Positions 1 to 8,044 of a DNA stretch of 64,000 bases are shown here, piece after piece. This stretch comes from an uncultured SAR86 cluster bacterium. GTDB taxonomy: Bacteria > Pseudomonadota > Gammaproteobacteria > Magnimaribacterales > Magnimaribacteraceae. Under the pieces are notes generated by a model. It worked only from the letters and a program-made list of their open reading frames with translations, was not told where the DNA came from and did not search any database. Made by a program: the position numbers and the translations under genes. The stretch covers positions 1-64,000 of the forward strand of contig CALJVP010000007.1 in assembly GCA_937773605.1 (NCBI GenBank), in the 5' to 3' direction. Numbering within the stretch: the first letter of the stretch is position 1; each line of letters begins with the position of its first letter.

Positions 1-1128
1 GCTAATTCTCTTAAGGAACACTACTTTGATAAAGAAGTTGGATACCCTAATAAATTCTTCTTTTCCAAGGCCTTACACAAGGATTTCAACTTATTTATTT
101 GGCAGGAAAAGGAATGGTTTTTATTAGATCATTCGGCAAATCAAGAAAACAGTGTTTCTTTAAAACACCACATAGAATCTAAATTTTTAAAAGAAAAGTT
201 CAAGGAAAAAATTTATTTTGATGGTTTTACACAAAGTTTAGCTGAGTCTATTTATGACTCTATAAAACATTACTCCAATCCTTTTGCAGAATATGAACAC
301 ATAGCCACTCTCCTAAGTCTCTTTAAGGATTTTATTTCATTGACTCTAGTCCTAGAAAAGCTGGAAACTCTTGGGTACAAGAATAAAAATTTTATTTTAG
401 AGTTAGCTTCAAAAGAGAGCCATCTAAGTTACATAAATCATGCAGAGTTGACCTTAAGGTCATTTCTAAAGGAGAGTAATTTAATAAATGTTGATAATCT
501 TAGACTTTCAGAGTTACTAGAACTCTCAGGAAAACAGAGCAAAGAAAACCTTAAGGAGCTTAAAAATACTAAAGATAACCTTATTTTAGCGGGGCTATCC
601 GTATTAATTAAGCAATTGGAGCAAGGCAGCTCTTTTCTAAATAAAGTGATAGGCATTGATGAAGGCCACGAAGATGACATGACCAATGCATACGCAGTTT
701 TTCTACCATGGTGGCATGCTGTTTCTAGTTTAACTGTTGATGAACTAATCTTTATAGAGATTAAATCCGCCATAGAATTTAATTTTAAAAATACTTTAAG
801 TGGCAGGTATTCAGAATATCAAGATTTTCAAAATTCTAATTGGGCTGGCCAAGTTCAAATGAAACTATTGGATAGTTATGAATGTCTCAAATTATCTTCT
901 CTGTCTTTAGACACTCCCTCTGAACTTGTCGAGAATGACAAAAAGCAAAAAGCTTGGAATGAAGTTGATATTATTATTACTAGCGCCTACCAGCATAAAA
1001 TTTCTAGAAGTGCTTTATCAGTAAAGCTCTCTAAAGCAATAAAGAATAATAAACCTTACCTCGATAAGGCATCTAAAAGATTGAAACAACTTTTAGATCT
1101 TTACGAAAAAAATATACTTAATAATTAA
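1..1128 (+). CDS. Unknown protein, 5' end outside window
   Basis: The reading frame is open from base 1 to the stop at 1126-1128, so this is the last 375 residues of a longer protein; a TTG at 340 is internal and not a needed start. The product is rich in Lys, Leu, Ser and Glu, with no membrane segment or signal peptide in the visible part and a mostly helical look towards the C-terminus. I recognise no family. It ends 4 bp before slyX and is probably co-transcribed with it. Its being protein-coding is well supported by length and tight spacing; its function is unknown. Confidence 0.7.
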   Translation, partial: ANSLKEHYFDKEVGYPNKFFFSKALHKDFNLFIWQEKEWFLLDHSANQENSVSLKHHIESKFLKEKFKEKIYFDGFTQSLAESIYDSIKHYSNPFAEYEHIATLLSLFKDFISLTLVLEKLETLGYKNKNFILELASKESHLSYINHAELTLRSFLKESNLINVDNLRLSELLELSGKQSKENLKELKNTKDNLILAGLSVLIKQLEQGSSFLNKVIGIDEGHEDDMTNAYAVFLPWWHAVSSLTVDELIFIEIKSAIEFNFKNTLSGRYSEYQDFQNSNWAGQVQMKLLDSYECLKLSSLSLDTPSELVENDKKQKAWNEVDIIITSAYQHKISRSALSVKLSKAIKNNKPYLDKASKRLKQLLDLYEKNILNN

Positions 1129-1132
1129 ACAA

Positions 1133-1336
1133 ATGACTATTGAAAACTCAGAACGTATAAAAGAGCTAGAAACAAAATCTATTTTTCAAGAAGATGCTAT
1201 CGAGAGACTTAGTAAAGAAGTTAGATTGCAGCAAATAGAAATCATAAAGCTTAAAGATGATATTGATCAGCTGATGAATACTATAAAAGAACCAGAAAGT
1301 AGCTCTAAAAACGATGAAAAACCACCTCACTACTAG
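1133..1336 (+). CDS. slyX: SlyX family coiled-coil protein
   Basis: A 67-residue protein with a heptad-like pattern over about residues 5-50, ending in PPHY, the C-terminal signature of SlyX. The FQEDAIERL stretch matches the family's usual FQEDTIE-type N-terminal block. Size is typical (about 70 residues). The biochemical role of SlyX is not established; despite its name it is not the lysis protein. It starts 4 bp after the upstream unknown gene, so the two are probably one transcript, and tRNA-Ser follows 52 bp downstream. Confidence 0.85.
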   Translation: MTIENSERIKELETKSIFQEDAIERLSKEVRLQQIEIIKLKDDIDQLMNTIKEPESSSKNDEKPPHY

Positions 1337-1388
1337 GCTGTAAAAATTATATAGTTATAATTACCTCTAAATTTCAAGTTTAGTAAAA

Positions 1389-1478
1389 GGAGAGATGGCA
1401 GAGTGGTCGATCGCGCACGCTTGGAAAGCGTGTAAGGTGTCAAAACCTTCGAGGGTTCGAATCCCTCTCTCTCCGCCA
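1389..1478 (+). tRNA. tRNA-Ser (GGA)
   Basis: Acceptor GGAGAGA (1389-1395) pairs with TCTCTCC (1468-1474), followed by G and encoded CCA. The anticodon arm CGCTTGGAAAGCG gives GGA, and the T arm is GAGGG-TTCGAAT-CCCTC. A long variable arm is present, as expected for tRNA-Ser. A TATAAT at 1356-1361 may be its -10 box, but no convincing -35 is seen. Confidence 0.97.
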
Positions 1479-1489
1479 TTAAATATATT

Positions 1490-2908
1490 ATGAGAGGTCT
1501 GGTTTGGTTGCGCAATGATTTAAGACTGGATGACAATCCAAGTTTTGAGTCTGCTTTTTTAGAATGCGAAGAAGTCTTAGCTGTCTATTTATACTCTCCA
1601 AAACAATGGAATAGCCATAATGAATCAAATGTAAAATTGGATTTTCTAATTCAGAACTTACAATCACTCTCCAAGAATCTTTCCAATCTCAACGTCCCTT
1701 TAATTTTATTAAACTCTTTAAATTTTAAAAGCGTCTCCATGGAGTTGGATGAATTCATATCTGATAATAATGTAGATAAGATTTATTGGAATAGAGAATT
1801 TGGTCTAAATGAAGAGAATAGAGATGAGGAAGTAAAGAGCTTTCTTATATCATCTAAACAGCGCTTTGAGATCTTCAATGATCAGATATTATTTGAGCCT
1901 GGATCACTAAAAACACAGCAAGGTGGTAATTTCTCAGTATTTACGCCATTTAAAAATAAATGGAAACTTGAATTTGAAGAAAGTTGTTTACCTCAAGAGT
2001 TTGACTACAAAAGTAGAAAAAAGATTGATCTTGAATCTAATGCTTTAATTTTTAATTTTCAATTTATAAAAACACATAATTGCGACATGTCTCTTTGGCC
2101 TGCAGGAGAAAATAGTGCTTTAGCAAGGCTTGAAGATTTTTTGTCAGAGAGAGTTACTAATTATGAAAGGGACAGGAATGACCCTAATTTGGAGGGAACG
2201 AGTAGACTTTCTCCTTACCTTGCTTTGGGCATTATCTCTTCGAGAAGGTCTATACAGAAAAGTTACGAACAGAATGACAAGAATCTAATCAAAAAAAATC
2301 AGGGTATAGTGAAATGGATAGATGAACTTATATGGCGAGAATTTTACAGAAACATAATGCATCTCAATCCTAAAGTTAGTAAGAATCAACCATTCAAGGA
2401 CAGCACTAAGAATATAGATTGGAAGTATGACGAAGATCAATTTAAATCTTGGTGCGAAGGTCAAACAGGATTTCCTATAATTGATGCTGCAATGAGGCAA
2501 CTTAAGCATGAAGGTTGGATGCATAATAGACTGAGAATGGTCGTTGCCATGTTCTTTTCTAAAAATATGTTTCATGATTGGAGATTAGGAGAAAAATTCT
2601 TTATGCAGAATTTAATAGACGGTGACTTCTCCTCTAACAATGGCGGTTGGCAATGGAGTGCTTCAACAGGTACAGATGCAGCTCCTTACTTTAGAATTTT
2701 TAACCCAGTCTCCCAGTCTGAGAAGTTTGATAAGACAGGAGCCTTCATTAGAAGGTATGTGCCTGAATTAAAAGATTTGAACTCTAAAGAAATTCATAGT
2801 CCTATCCAAGGGCTCTTATATCCGGAAGGTTACCCTAGGCCTATGTTGGATTTAAAAGAGACTCGTCTATTAGCTATAGAGACTTTTAAAAACCATAAAG
2901 ACATTTAG
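1490..2908 (+). CDS. phr: Deoxyribodipyrimidine photolyase
   Basis: A light-driven DNA repair enzyme that splits cyclobutane pyrimidine dimers using FAD plus an antenna pigment. The 472 residues match class I CPD photolyases. The N-terminal Rossmann-like antenna domain opens with LVWLRNDLRLDDNP. The FAD domain includes EGTSRLSPYLALG (about residue 237), the ELIWREFYR helix and NNGGWQWSASTGTDAAPY (about residue 380), the FAD and dimer-binding region. It starts 12 bp after tRNA-Ser with no clear Shine-Dalgarno. A photolyase fits a surface-water organism exposed to sunlight. A cryptochrome-like role cannot be excluded, but the motifs fit the repair enzyme best. Confidence 0.95.
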   Translation: MRGLVWLRNDLRLDDNPSFESAFLECEEVLAVYLYSPKQWNSHNESNVKLDFLIQNLQSLSKNLSNLNVPLILLNSLNFKSVSMELDEFISDNNVDKIYWNREFGLNEENRDEEVKSFLISSKQRFEIFNDQILFEPGSLKTQQGGNFSVFTPFKNKWKLEFEESCLPQEFDYKSRKKIDLESNALIFNFQFIKTHNCDMSLWPAGENSALARLEDFLSERVTNYERDRNDPNLEGTSRLSPYLALGIISSRRSIQKSYEQNDKNLIKKNQGIVKWIDELIWREFYRNIMHLNPKVSKNQPFKDSTKNIDWKYDEDQFKSWCEGQTGFPIIDAAMRQLKHEGWMHNRLRMVVAMFFSKNMFHDWRLGEKFFMQNLIDGDFSSNNGGWQWSASTGTDAAPYFRIFNPVSQSEKFDKTGAFIRRYVPELKDLNSKEIHSPIQGLLYPEGYPRPMLDLKETRLLAIETFKNHKDI

Positions 2909-2960
2909 TAATCCTTCACCTTAATATGGTTTAATCTAGGTATTAAATTCAGGGAGAATT

Positions 2961-3743
2961 ATGAACGAGATTATTACCAGTGATAGAAAAGATATTAGTT
3001 TAATAGAGTGTGTTAACTCATTGAATAAGTTATTAAAATTAAGAACAGTCCCTATTGGAATGAAATTATTTTCAACTAAGGAAGAAATGGAAGCGGTTGA
3101 AAAGATACGCAGACCAAACGGAGTATTTACAACAGATCAAATAGTTGGTCAGGCTTGTAGAAATGGCTGGACTGTGGGTATAACTGCTGAAGACCTAGTG
3201 GGAGCACAATGCAGTACTGTCATAGGTCTTCATCCAAGAAGCAAAGAATGGTTATCGGGAAAGCACATGGCTGGAGTTTGGTTTCAAACAGAAGAGGAGT
3301 CTGCTGTTCATCAAAATGCCATGGACGTTGTTCCTTATGGTAATTATGAAGCTATGGCCGTTAGCCCATTGGCTAGTGGTAGGTTAGATCCTCCAGATAT
3401 CTGTTTGATATACGCAACACCTGCGCAAATGATTCTTTTTATTAATGGACTTCAGTGGTCAGGTTATAAAAAATTAGAGTGGGGATGCGTGGGGGAATCT
3501 GCTTGCGCTGATTCTTGGGGTCGTGCTTTATCCACCGGAGAACCCAGCTTGTCCATTCCTTGTTTTGCAGAAAGACGTTACGGAGGTGTTATGGAAGATG
3601 AATTGTTGATGGCCATCCCCCCTCATTTTTTACCAAAAGTAATTGATGGTCTAGAGCACCTTTCAAGAAATGGACTGAGGTATCCGATCGCTCCATACGG
3701 TATAAATAATGATGCTAAGGCAGGTATGGGAGTTAGCTATTAA
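2961..3743 (+). CDS. DUF169 family protein
   Basis: A 260-residue soluble protein matching the DUF169 (COG2043) family in its blocks: PIGMKLF near residue 32, VGQACRNGWTVGIT near 61, and the Cys-containing GCVGESACADSWGRAL near 173. GGGAG at 2952-2956 precedes the ATG as a ribosome-binding site. The family has no settled biochemical function. Several conserved cysteines (in QACRNG, GAQC, GCVGESAC and SIPCFAE) could bind metal or a cofactor, which is inference only. It stands alone between the photolyase and the RimB-RimK fusion on the same strand. Confidence 0.8.
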   Translation: MNEIITSDRKDISLIECVNSLNKLLKLRTVPIGMKLFSTKEEMEAVEKIRRPNGVFTTDQIVGQACRNGWTVGITAEDLVGAQCSTVIGLHPRSKEWLSGKHMAGVWFQTEEESAVHQNAMDVVPYGNYEAMAVSPLASGRLDPPDICLIYATPAQMILFINGLQWSGYKKLEWGCVGESACADSWGRALSTGEPSLSIPCFAERRYGGVMEDELLMAIPPHFLPKVIDGLEHLSRNGLRYPIAPYGINNDAKAGMGVSY

Positions 3744-3806
3744 CTTCTTCTTTTAATCCATTACAATAGCGCCCTTAAAAATGTTAATGCAATATTATTT
3801 CTATCA

Positions 3807-5174
3807 ATGACCATGCAATTAGACCTTGGATGGGAAGAGTGGGTATCTTTACCTTCTATAAATTTGCCAGCTATAAAAGCAAAGATAGATACTGGTGCAC
3901 AAACTTCTGTTTTACATGCCCAGCACATAGAGGCTTTTAAGGTTGGGAAAAAGAGATACGTAAGGTTTGAAGTTTCCCCGCTTCCTGAAAAACCAAAGTT
4001 CGTTGTTTCTTGTTCTGCTCCTTTAATTGGAAGAAGAACAGTAACAAGTTCTAATGGGGAATCTGAAAAACGTTATTTTATTAAAACAAGCATTGAGATT
4101 TCAGGAGAGACTTGGCCTATAGAAATTTCTTTGACAGATAGAATTACAATGCAATACAGGATGCTTGTTGGGAGGACTGCTATTGGTCCAGAAATGACAG
4201 TTCATGCCACAGAAAGTTTTTTAAATGGCCAGCCTTCAAAAAATCCTTACGCAGGAAAAAAGAAGCCAATACTTAGGTCTAGAAGAGCTCTTCGTATAGC
4301 CTTACTAACAAGAGAGCCGAATAATTACACTTCAAAAAGGATAGAAATCGCTGGTAGACAAAGAGGGCATCAAGTTGAAGCTATAAATTCCACGAGGTGT
4401 TATCTGGATGTTGATACTCAAAAACCAGATATTTATTATGATGCTAGCCCACTACCAAAATATGACGTTGTAATTCCTCGTATCGGAGCTTCTATAACTG
4501 CTTATGGATTAGCAGTAACCAGGCAATTCCAATTGACCGGAGCTTTTCCTTTGAATGAACCACAGGCTATTGCTAATTCACGAGATAAACTTCTTGCCCA
4601 TCAGCTTCTTGCTTCAGCGGGCATCAATATGCCCATCACAGGGTTTGCCTCTTCTCCGAAGGACACTAACGGAGTTATCAATGCTGTAGGGACAATACCT
4701 TTGGTCATTAAATTACTAGAATCTTCGCAAGGGAAGGGTGTAATTTTAGCGGAAACTAAAAAAGCAGCAGAAACAGTCATAGGAGCATTCAGAGGTCTCA
4801 ATGCCAATTTTTTAGTTCAAGAATATATCCAAGAATCAAAAGGAGAAGATTTACGTTGCTTAGTAATAGATGGCAAAGTTGTAGGATCAATAGTTAGGTC
4901 TAATAAAAGTGATGATTTTAGGTCTAATTTACATCAGGGTGGTGTTGCTGAAAGCACTATCATAACTCGTAAGGAAAGAGGTATCGCAGTTAGAGCGGCG
5001 AAAGCGATTGGCCTGTCTGTAGCGGGAGTCGATATACTTAGGAGTAACAGAGGGCCTTTGGTTCTTGAAGTGAATAGCTCTCCAGGGATACAGGGTATAG
5101 AAAAAACTTTAGGTCTTGATATAGCAGGTGAGATTATTGCCTACTGCGAAAGAAGACTGGGTATTGGTAATTAA
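3807..5174 (+). CDS. RimB-like protease fused to RimK-like ATP-grasp ligase
   Basis: A two-domain protein of 455 residues. Residues about 1-140 form a retropepsin-like domain (family PF05618, RimB type), with the aspartic-protease-like DTGAQTSVLHA at 28-38 and a second conserved MLVGRTAIGP near 118. Residues about 155-455 are a RimK-type ATP-grasp ligase with NSRDKLLAHQLL, VIKLLESSQGKGV, the VQEYI hinge and the metal-binding VLEVNSSPGIQGIE. RimK adds glutamates to the C-terminus of ribosomal protein S6, and RimB acts with it in some bacteria. The fusion puts ligase and protease in one chain. In-frame ATGs at 3807 and 3813 are both possible starts; no strong Shine-Dalgarno is seen. Confidence 0.88.
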   Translation: MTMQLDLGWEEWVSLPSINLPAIKAKIDTGAQTSVLHAQHIEAFKVGKKRYVRFEVSPLPEKPKFVVSCSAPLIGRRTVTSSNGESEKRYFIKTSIEISGETWPIEISLTDRITMQYRMLVGRTAIGPEMTVHATESFLNGQPSKNPYAGKKKPILRSRRALRIALLTREPNNYTSKRIEIAGRQRGHQVEAINSTRCYLDVDTQKPDIYYDASPLPKYDVVIPRIGASITAYGLAVTRQFQLTGAFPLNEPQAIANSRDKLLAHQLLASAGINMPITGFASSPKDTNGVINAVGTIPLVIKLLESSQGKGVILAETKKAAETVIGAFRGLNANFLVQEYIQESKGEDLRCLVIDGKVVGSIVRSNKSDDFRSNLHQGGVAESTIITRKERGIAVRAAKAIGLSVAGVDILRSNRGPLVLEVNSSPGIQGIEKTLGLDIAGEIIAYCERRLGIGN

Positions 5175-5192
5175 ATAAAAAAAGAGGAAATT

Positions 5193-6053
5193 ATGATAAA
5201 TCTTAAAGGAAAAACGTTATTTGTTTCAGGAGCAAGCAGGGGAATCGGCCTTGCTATAGCTAAGCGAGCTGCACAGGATGGTGCCAATATTATTTTGGCA
5301 GCTAAAACTGCAGAAGAACACCCAAAACTGCCTGGCACAATTTACACAGCAGCTGATGAAGTAATAGAATCAGGCGGTCAGGCCTTACCCATCGTTTGTG
5401 ATATCAGAGATGAAGAGCAAGTTAGACAGGCAGTAAATTCGGGAGTTGAAGAGTTTGGAGGTATAGATATCTGTATCAATAATGCTAGCGCAATACAACT
5501 TACTAATACTCTACAGACAGATATGAAGCGCTATGATCTAATGCATCAAATCAATTCAAGAGGTACATTCTTAGTAAGTAAAGCTTGCTTACCTCATTTA
5601 CTAAAGTCTGATAATCCTCATATATTAAATCTCTCACCACCGCTTGATATGAATCCTAAGTGGTTTGGACCTCACGTTGCTTACACAATGGCAAAATACG
5701 GCATGAGTTTGTGTGTCTTGGGCATGGCAGAAGAATTTAAAGAGCAGGGCGTAGCTGTGAATGCTCTTTGGCCAAGAACTGCCATAGCAACAGCAGCTAT
5801 TAAAAATGCACTCGGTGGTGATGCTATTATGAGTATTTCACGATTCCCTGAAATTATGGGTGATGCTGCTTACACGATACTTACCAAACCATCTAAAGAA
5901 TTTACAGGAAATTTTTGTATAGATGACACAGTCTTAGCGGACAATGGAGTCACAGACTTTTCAGTATATGCAGAGGTTCCTTTTGACCAATTAGCGCCTG
6001 ATTTCTTTGTACCCGAAGATAGCGAGGTTCCAAAAGCAGCTAAAGAAAGTTAA
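5193..6053 (+). CDS. SDR family oxidoreductase, HSDL2-like
   Basis: A short-chain dehydrogenase of 286 residues. The NAD(P) site is GASRGIGLA (13-21), the NNAS block is at 96-99, and the catalytic pair is Tyr164/Lys168 in YTMAK. The AAKTAEEHPKLPGTIYTAADE stretch near residues 36-56 is typical of the hydroxysteroid dehydrogenase-like 2 group; the C-terminal sterol-carrier domain of the animal protein is absent. The substrate is unknown but is probably a lipid or acyl-CoA-type ketone or alcohol. GAGG is placed before the ATG. It lies 18 bp after the RimB-RimK gene and 2 bp before the SRPBCC gene, so one operon is likely. Confidence 0.88.
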   Translation: MINLKGKTLFVSGASRGIGLAIAKRAAQDGANIILAAKTAEEHPKLPGTIYTAADEVIESGGQALPIVCDIRDEEQVRQAVNSGVEEFGGIDICINNASAIQLTNTLQTDMKRYDLMHQINSRGTFLVSKACLPHLLKSDNPHILNLSPPLDMNPKWFGPHVAYTMAKYGMSLCVLGMAEEFKEQGVAVNALWPRTAIATAAIKNALGGDAIMSISRFPEIMGDAAYTILTKPSKEFTGNFCIDDTVLADNGVTDFSVYAEVPFDQLAPDFFVPEDSEVPKAAKES

Positions 6054-6055
6054 CC

Positions 6056-6443
6056 ATGAAAAAAATAGAAGAAATCAGAGAATTTAATTATGAGATAGAA
6101 GAAATATGGACAATTATTTCTGACATATCAAGAAGTGATTGGGTACCAGGGGTTAGCAAGATTACTTTAGAAAATGATACTAGAATCTTTGAGATGGAAG
6201 GAATGGGTGACTCTGGTAGAAAGAATTATAAGTTGTGACAATTCCAGTTATGAATTGACATACAGCGCAATCAAAACTGCTGTTCCTATAGATCACCATT
6301 TAGCAAAAATTAAGTTAAGCCGGATTAATAATAAAACAGTTTTTAATTGGTCAACGGAGATTGAACCTGAAATCTTTGCTGATGCAATCAGGAATGGCAT
6401 GCAAGAATCTTTGGAAGGATTACAACGAGTTCTTGATTCATAA
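6056..6443 (+). pseudogene. SRPBCC (START-like) protein, frameshifted
   Basis: Two overlapping frames make one protein. The first (from ATG 6056) reads to about GMGDSG near 6213, then runs into TGA at 6236. The second frame continues with LVERIISCDNSSYELTYS and PIDHHLAKIKLSRI to the stop at 6441-6443. Joining them gives about 128 residues like small SRPBCC/polyketide-cyclase-type ligand-binding proteins. One surplus base somewhere in 6200-6220 explains the break. Both halves look otherwise intact, so either a recent mutation or a base-calling error is possible. It sits 2 bp after the SDR gene and may act with it on a hydrophobic ligand. Confidence 0.65.
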
Positions 6444-6514
6444 AGTTTAGCCTTAGAACCTTAATTTTTAAATTGTTAAAGATAAATTTAACTGGTAAGG
6501 TAAAACTAGAACCG

Positions 6515-6535
6515 ATATACCTGGGGAGGATATAT
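6515..6535 (+). promoter_or_regulatory. csrA leader hairpin holding the Shine-Dalgarno
   Basis: TATACC (6516-6521) can pair with GG-TATA (6528-6534, A6530 bulged), leaving the loop TGGGGA with a GGA and much of the ribosome-binding site, just before csrA ATG 6537. A GGA in a hairpin loop over the Shine-Dalgarno is the classic form of a CsrA-binding site, so autorepression is plausible. The stem is short (6 bp with a bulge), so this is a structural prediction. Confidence 0.4.
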
Positions 6536-6536
6536 T

Positions 6537-6710
6537 ATGCTAGTTTTAAGCAGAAGAGCTGATGAATCTTTGTTCATTGGAGACGATATCAAGATAACTG
6601 TATTGGATATTAGGGGCGGGCAGGTAAGGATAGGAATTACAGCTCCGGATTCAATAAAAGTCCATAGAGAAGAAGTTTATCAAAGAATAATTAAGGATTC
6701 TGAATCATAA
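6537..6710 (+). CDS. csrA: Carbon storage regulator CsrA
   Basis: A 57-residue protein starting [15 protein letters not shown], with [13 protein letters not shown] in the middle and [10 protein letters not shown] near the end. These are the CsrA/RsmA hallmarks, including RNA-contacting Leu4 and Arg44. CsrA is a dimer that binds GGA motifs in mRNA leaders and changes translation or stability. A strong GGGGAGGA lies 6 nt before the ATG and may itself be a CsrA target. The downstream tRNA-Arg(ACG) matches the enterobacterial order csrA - serine tRNA - argVYZQ tRNAs. Transcription probably starts in the 93-bp gap after the SRPBCC gene. Confidence 0.97.
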   Translation: MLVLSRRADESLFIGDDIKITVLDIRGGQVRIGITAPDSIKVHREEVYQRIIKDSES

Positions 6711-6762
6711 TTTATATAAAGACTGATTTTCTACATTCATAAAGAGTTATAATTCTCATTCA

Positions 6763-6839
6763 GGGGCTGTAGCTCATTTGGATAGAGTGTCTGGCTACGA
6801 ACTAGAAGGTAGCAGGTTCGAATCCTGCCAGCCCCGCCA
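6763..6839 (+). tRNA. tRNA-Arg (ACG)
   Basis: Acceptor GGGGCTG (6763-6769) pairs with CAGCCCC (6829-6835), followed by G and encoded CCA. The anticodon loop CTACGAA gives ACG; the T arm is GCAGG-TTCGAAT-CCTGC. TATAAT at 6748-6753 lies close upstream and could be a -10 element, though the spacing to the tRNA is short. Confidence 0.97.
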
Positions 6840-6895
6840 TATACTTTTCTAATCAATTATTTACAATGAACCTTAAGCTAATTAAGGAGAATGGT

Positions 6896-7318
6896 ATGCA
6901 TCCAATAAAAAAATGGCATGAACTTATTGAAACAGGCAATAAAGATATTTACGACGAAATTCTTGCTGATGATGTGGTTTTCTATTCCCCTGTTGTTCAT
7001 ACCCCTCAAAAAGGAAAAGAAATAACTAAGATTTACCTATCCGCTGCAGGCAACGTTTTTGGAGATAGTAAGAAAGAAAGCTCTTCCAAAAAATCTTTTT
7101 CAAACTTTAAATATACAAAAGAAATTATCGGAGAAAATCACGCCTGTTTAGAGTTTGAAAATACAGTAAATGACATACATTTAAATGGTGTTGATTTGAT
7201 AACTTGGAATGAAGATAACATGATTACGGAATTTAGAGTTTTAATCAGGCCTTTGCAGGCGGTAAACATGTTGCATAAAATGATGGGTGAGATGTTAGAA
7301 AAAATGAATAAGCAATGA
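6896..7318 (+). CDS. SnoaL-like / NTF2-fold protein
   Basis: A small soluble protein of 140 residues with the NTF2-like pattern: an N-terminal helix MHPIKKWHELIETGNKDIYDEIL, then ADDVVFYSPVVHTPQKGKE with the typical cone-fold strands, and a C-terminal FRVLIRPLQAVNML strand-helix. Such proteins serve as isomerases, dehydratases or ligand binders; the substrate cannot be told. I chose ATG 6896 over ATG 6866 because AAGGAG at 6884-6889 is correctly spaced for it. It is followed 6 bp later by the phosphatidylcholine synthase gene. Confidence 0.75.
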   Translation: MHPIKKWHELIETGNKDIYDEILADDVVFYSPVVHTPQKGKEITKIYLSAAGNVFGDSKKESSSKKSFSNFKYTKEIIGENHACLEFENTVNDIHLNGVDLITWNEDNMITEFRVLIRPLQAVNMLHKMMGEMLEKMNKQ

Positions 7319-7324
7319 TCTGAT

Positions 7325-8044
7325 ATGCATCATTCTTATCTTAAGAAATTCGCAGCATGGTCTGTGCATGTTTTTACTGTCTCTGGTATCTTTTTGGGTT
7401 TTTTAGCCCTTCTTTCAACCGTAAATTATAATTTTACTCAGGCAGTCTTCTTTTTAGCCTTAGCTTTGTTTGTGGACGGTATAGACGGAACAATAGCGAG
7501 GTATGTGGGAGTAGAAAATATTACTCCGACAATAGATGGATCTATTTTAGACAATATTATTGATTACTTTAATTACGTCCTTGTTCCGACCTTTATGATT
7601 CATTGGTTTGGCTTTGTAGGAGAAAATTATTCTTTATTGGTTTGTTTTCTAATTTTAACTGTTTCTTCTTATACCTTTGCTAATAAAGGGATAAAAACAG
7701 ACGATTACTACTTTAGCGGATTTCCTGCTTTATGGAATTTAGTAGTTCTTTATTTTTACCTGTTGGAAACTTCAGAACTAATCAATATTGGCATCGTCAT
7801 AGTCTTATCAGTCTTTACATTTATTCCCATTAAATACGTTCATCCAATAAGAGTTCTTGAATTTAGGAAAACAAATATTGCCATGACTGCTTTATGGTGT
7901 GTCACCACGGTTTATTTACTTTTAATGAAGGAGCCTCTTGATAAATCTCAATTAATCACTTTAGATTTTTCTATTTACAGTGTTTGGATACTGGTAAACC
8001 TGTATTTTTTATTTATAACCTTGAGACGTTCTTTCAAGTCATAG
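7325..8044 (+). CDS. pcs: Phosphatidylcholine synthase
   Basis: A membrane enzyme of the CDP-alcohol phosphatidyltransferase family, 239 residues. The catalytic motif is complete: D51, D54, G55, A58, R59, then G72, D76 and D80 within DGSILDNIIDYFNY. The layout of the motif and following sequence is that of bacterial Pcs, which joins CDP-diacylglycerol and choline directly into phosphatidylcholine. About seven hydrophobic segments are visible. It would let the cell use free choline to make phosphatidylcholine in the inner membrane. The 3' end overlaps the convergent 2OG oxygenase gene by 6 bp. Another CDP-alcohol transferase is the main alternative. Confidence 0.85.
   Translation: MHHSYLKKFAAWSVHVFTVSGIFLGFLALLSTVNYNFTQAVFFLALALFVDGIDGTIARYVGVENITPTIDGSILDNIIDYFNYVLVPTFMIHWFGFVGENYSLLVCFLILTVSSYTFANKGIKTDDYYFSGFPALWNLVVLYFYLLETSELINIGIVIVLSVFTFIPIKYVHPIRVLEFRKTNIAMTALWCVTTVYLLLMKEPLDKSQLITLDFSIYSVWILVNLYFLFITLRRSFKS

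Noticed and set aside
1333..1536. Minus-strand ORF of 67 residues containing GFEPSKVLTPYT
   Set aside because: It is antisense to tRNA-Ser(GGA) and the start of the photolyase gene; the GFEP-type peptide is a known artefact of reading tRNA genes backwards.
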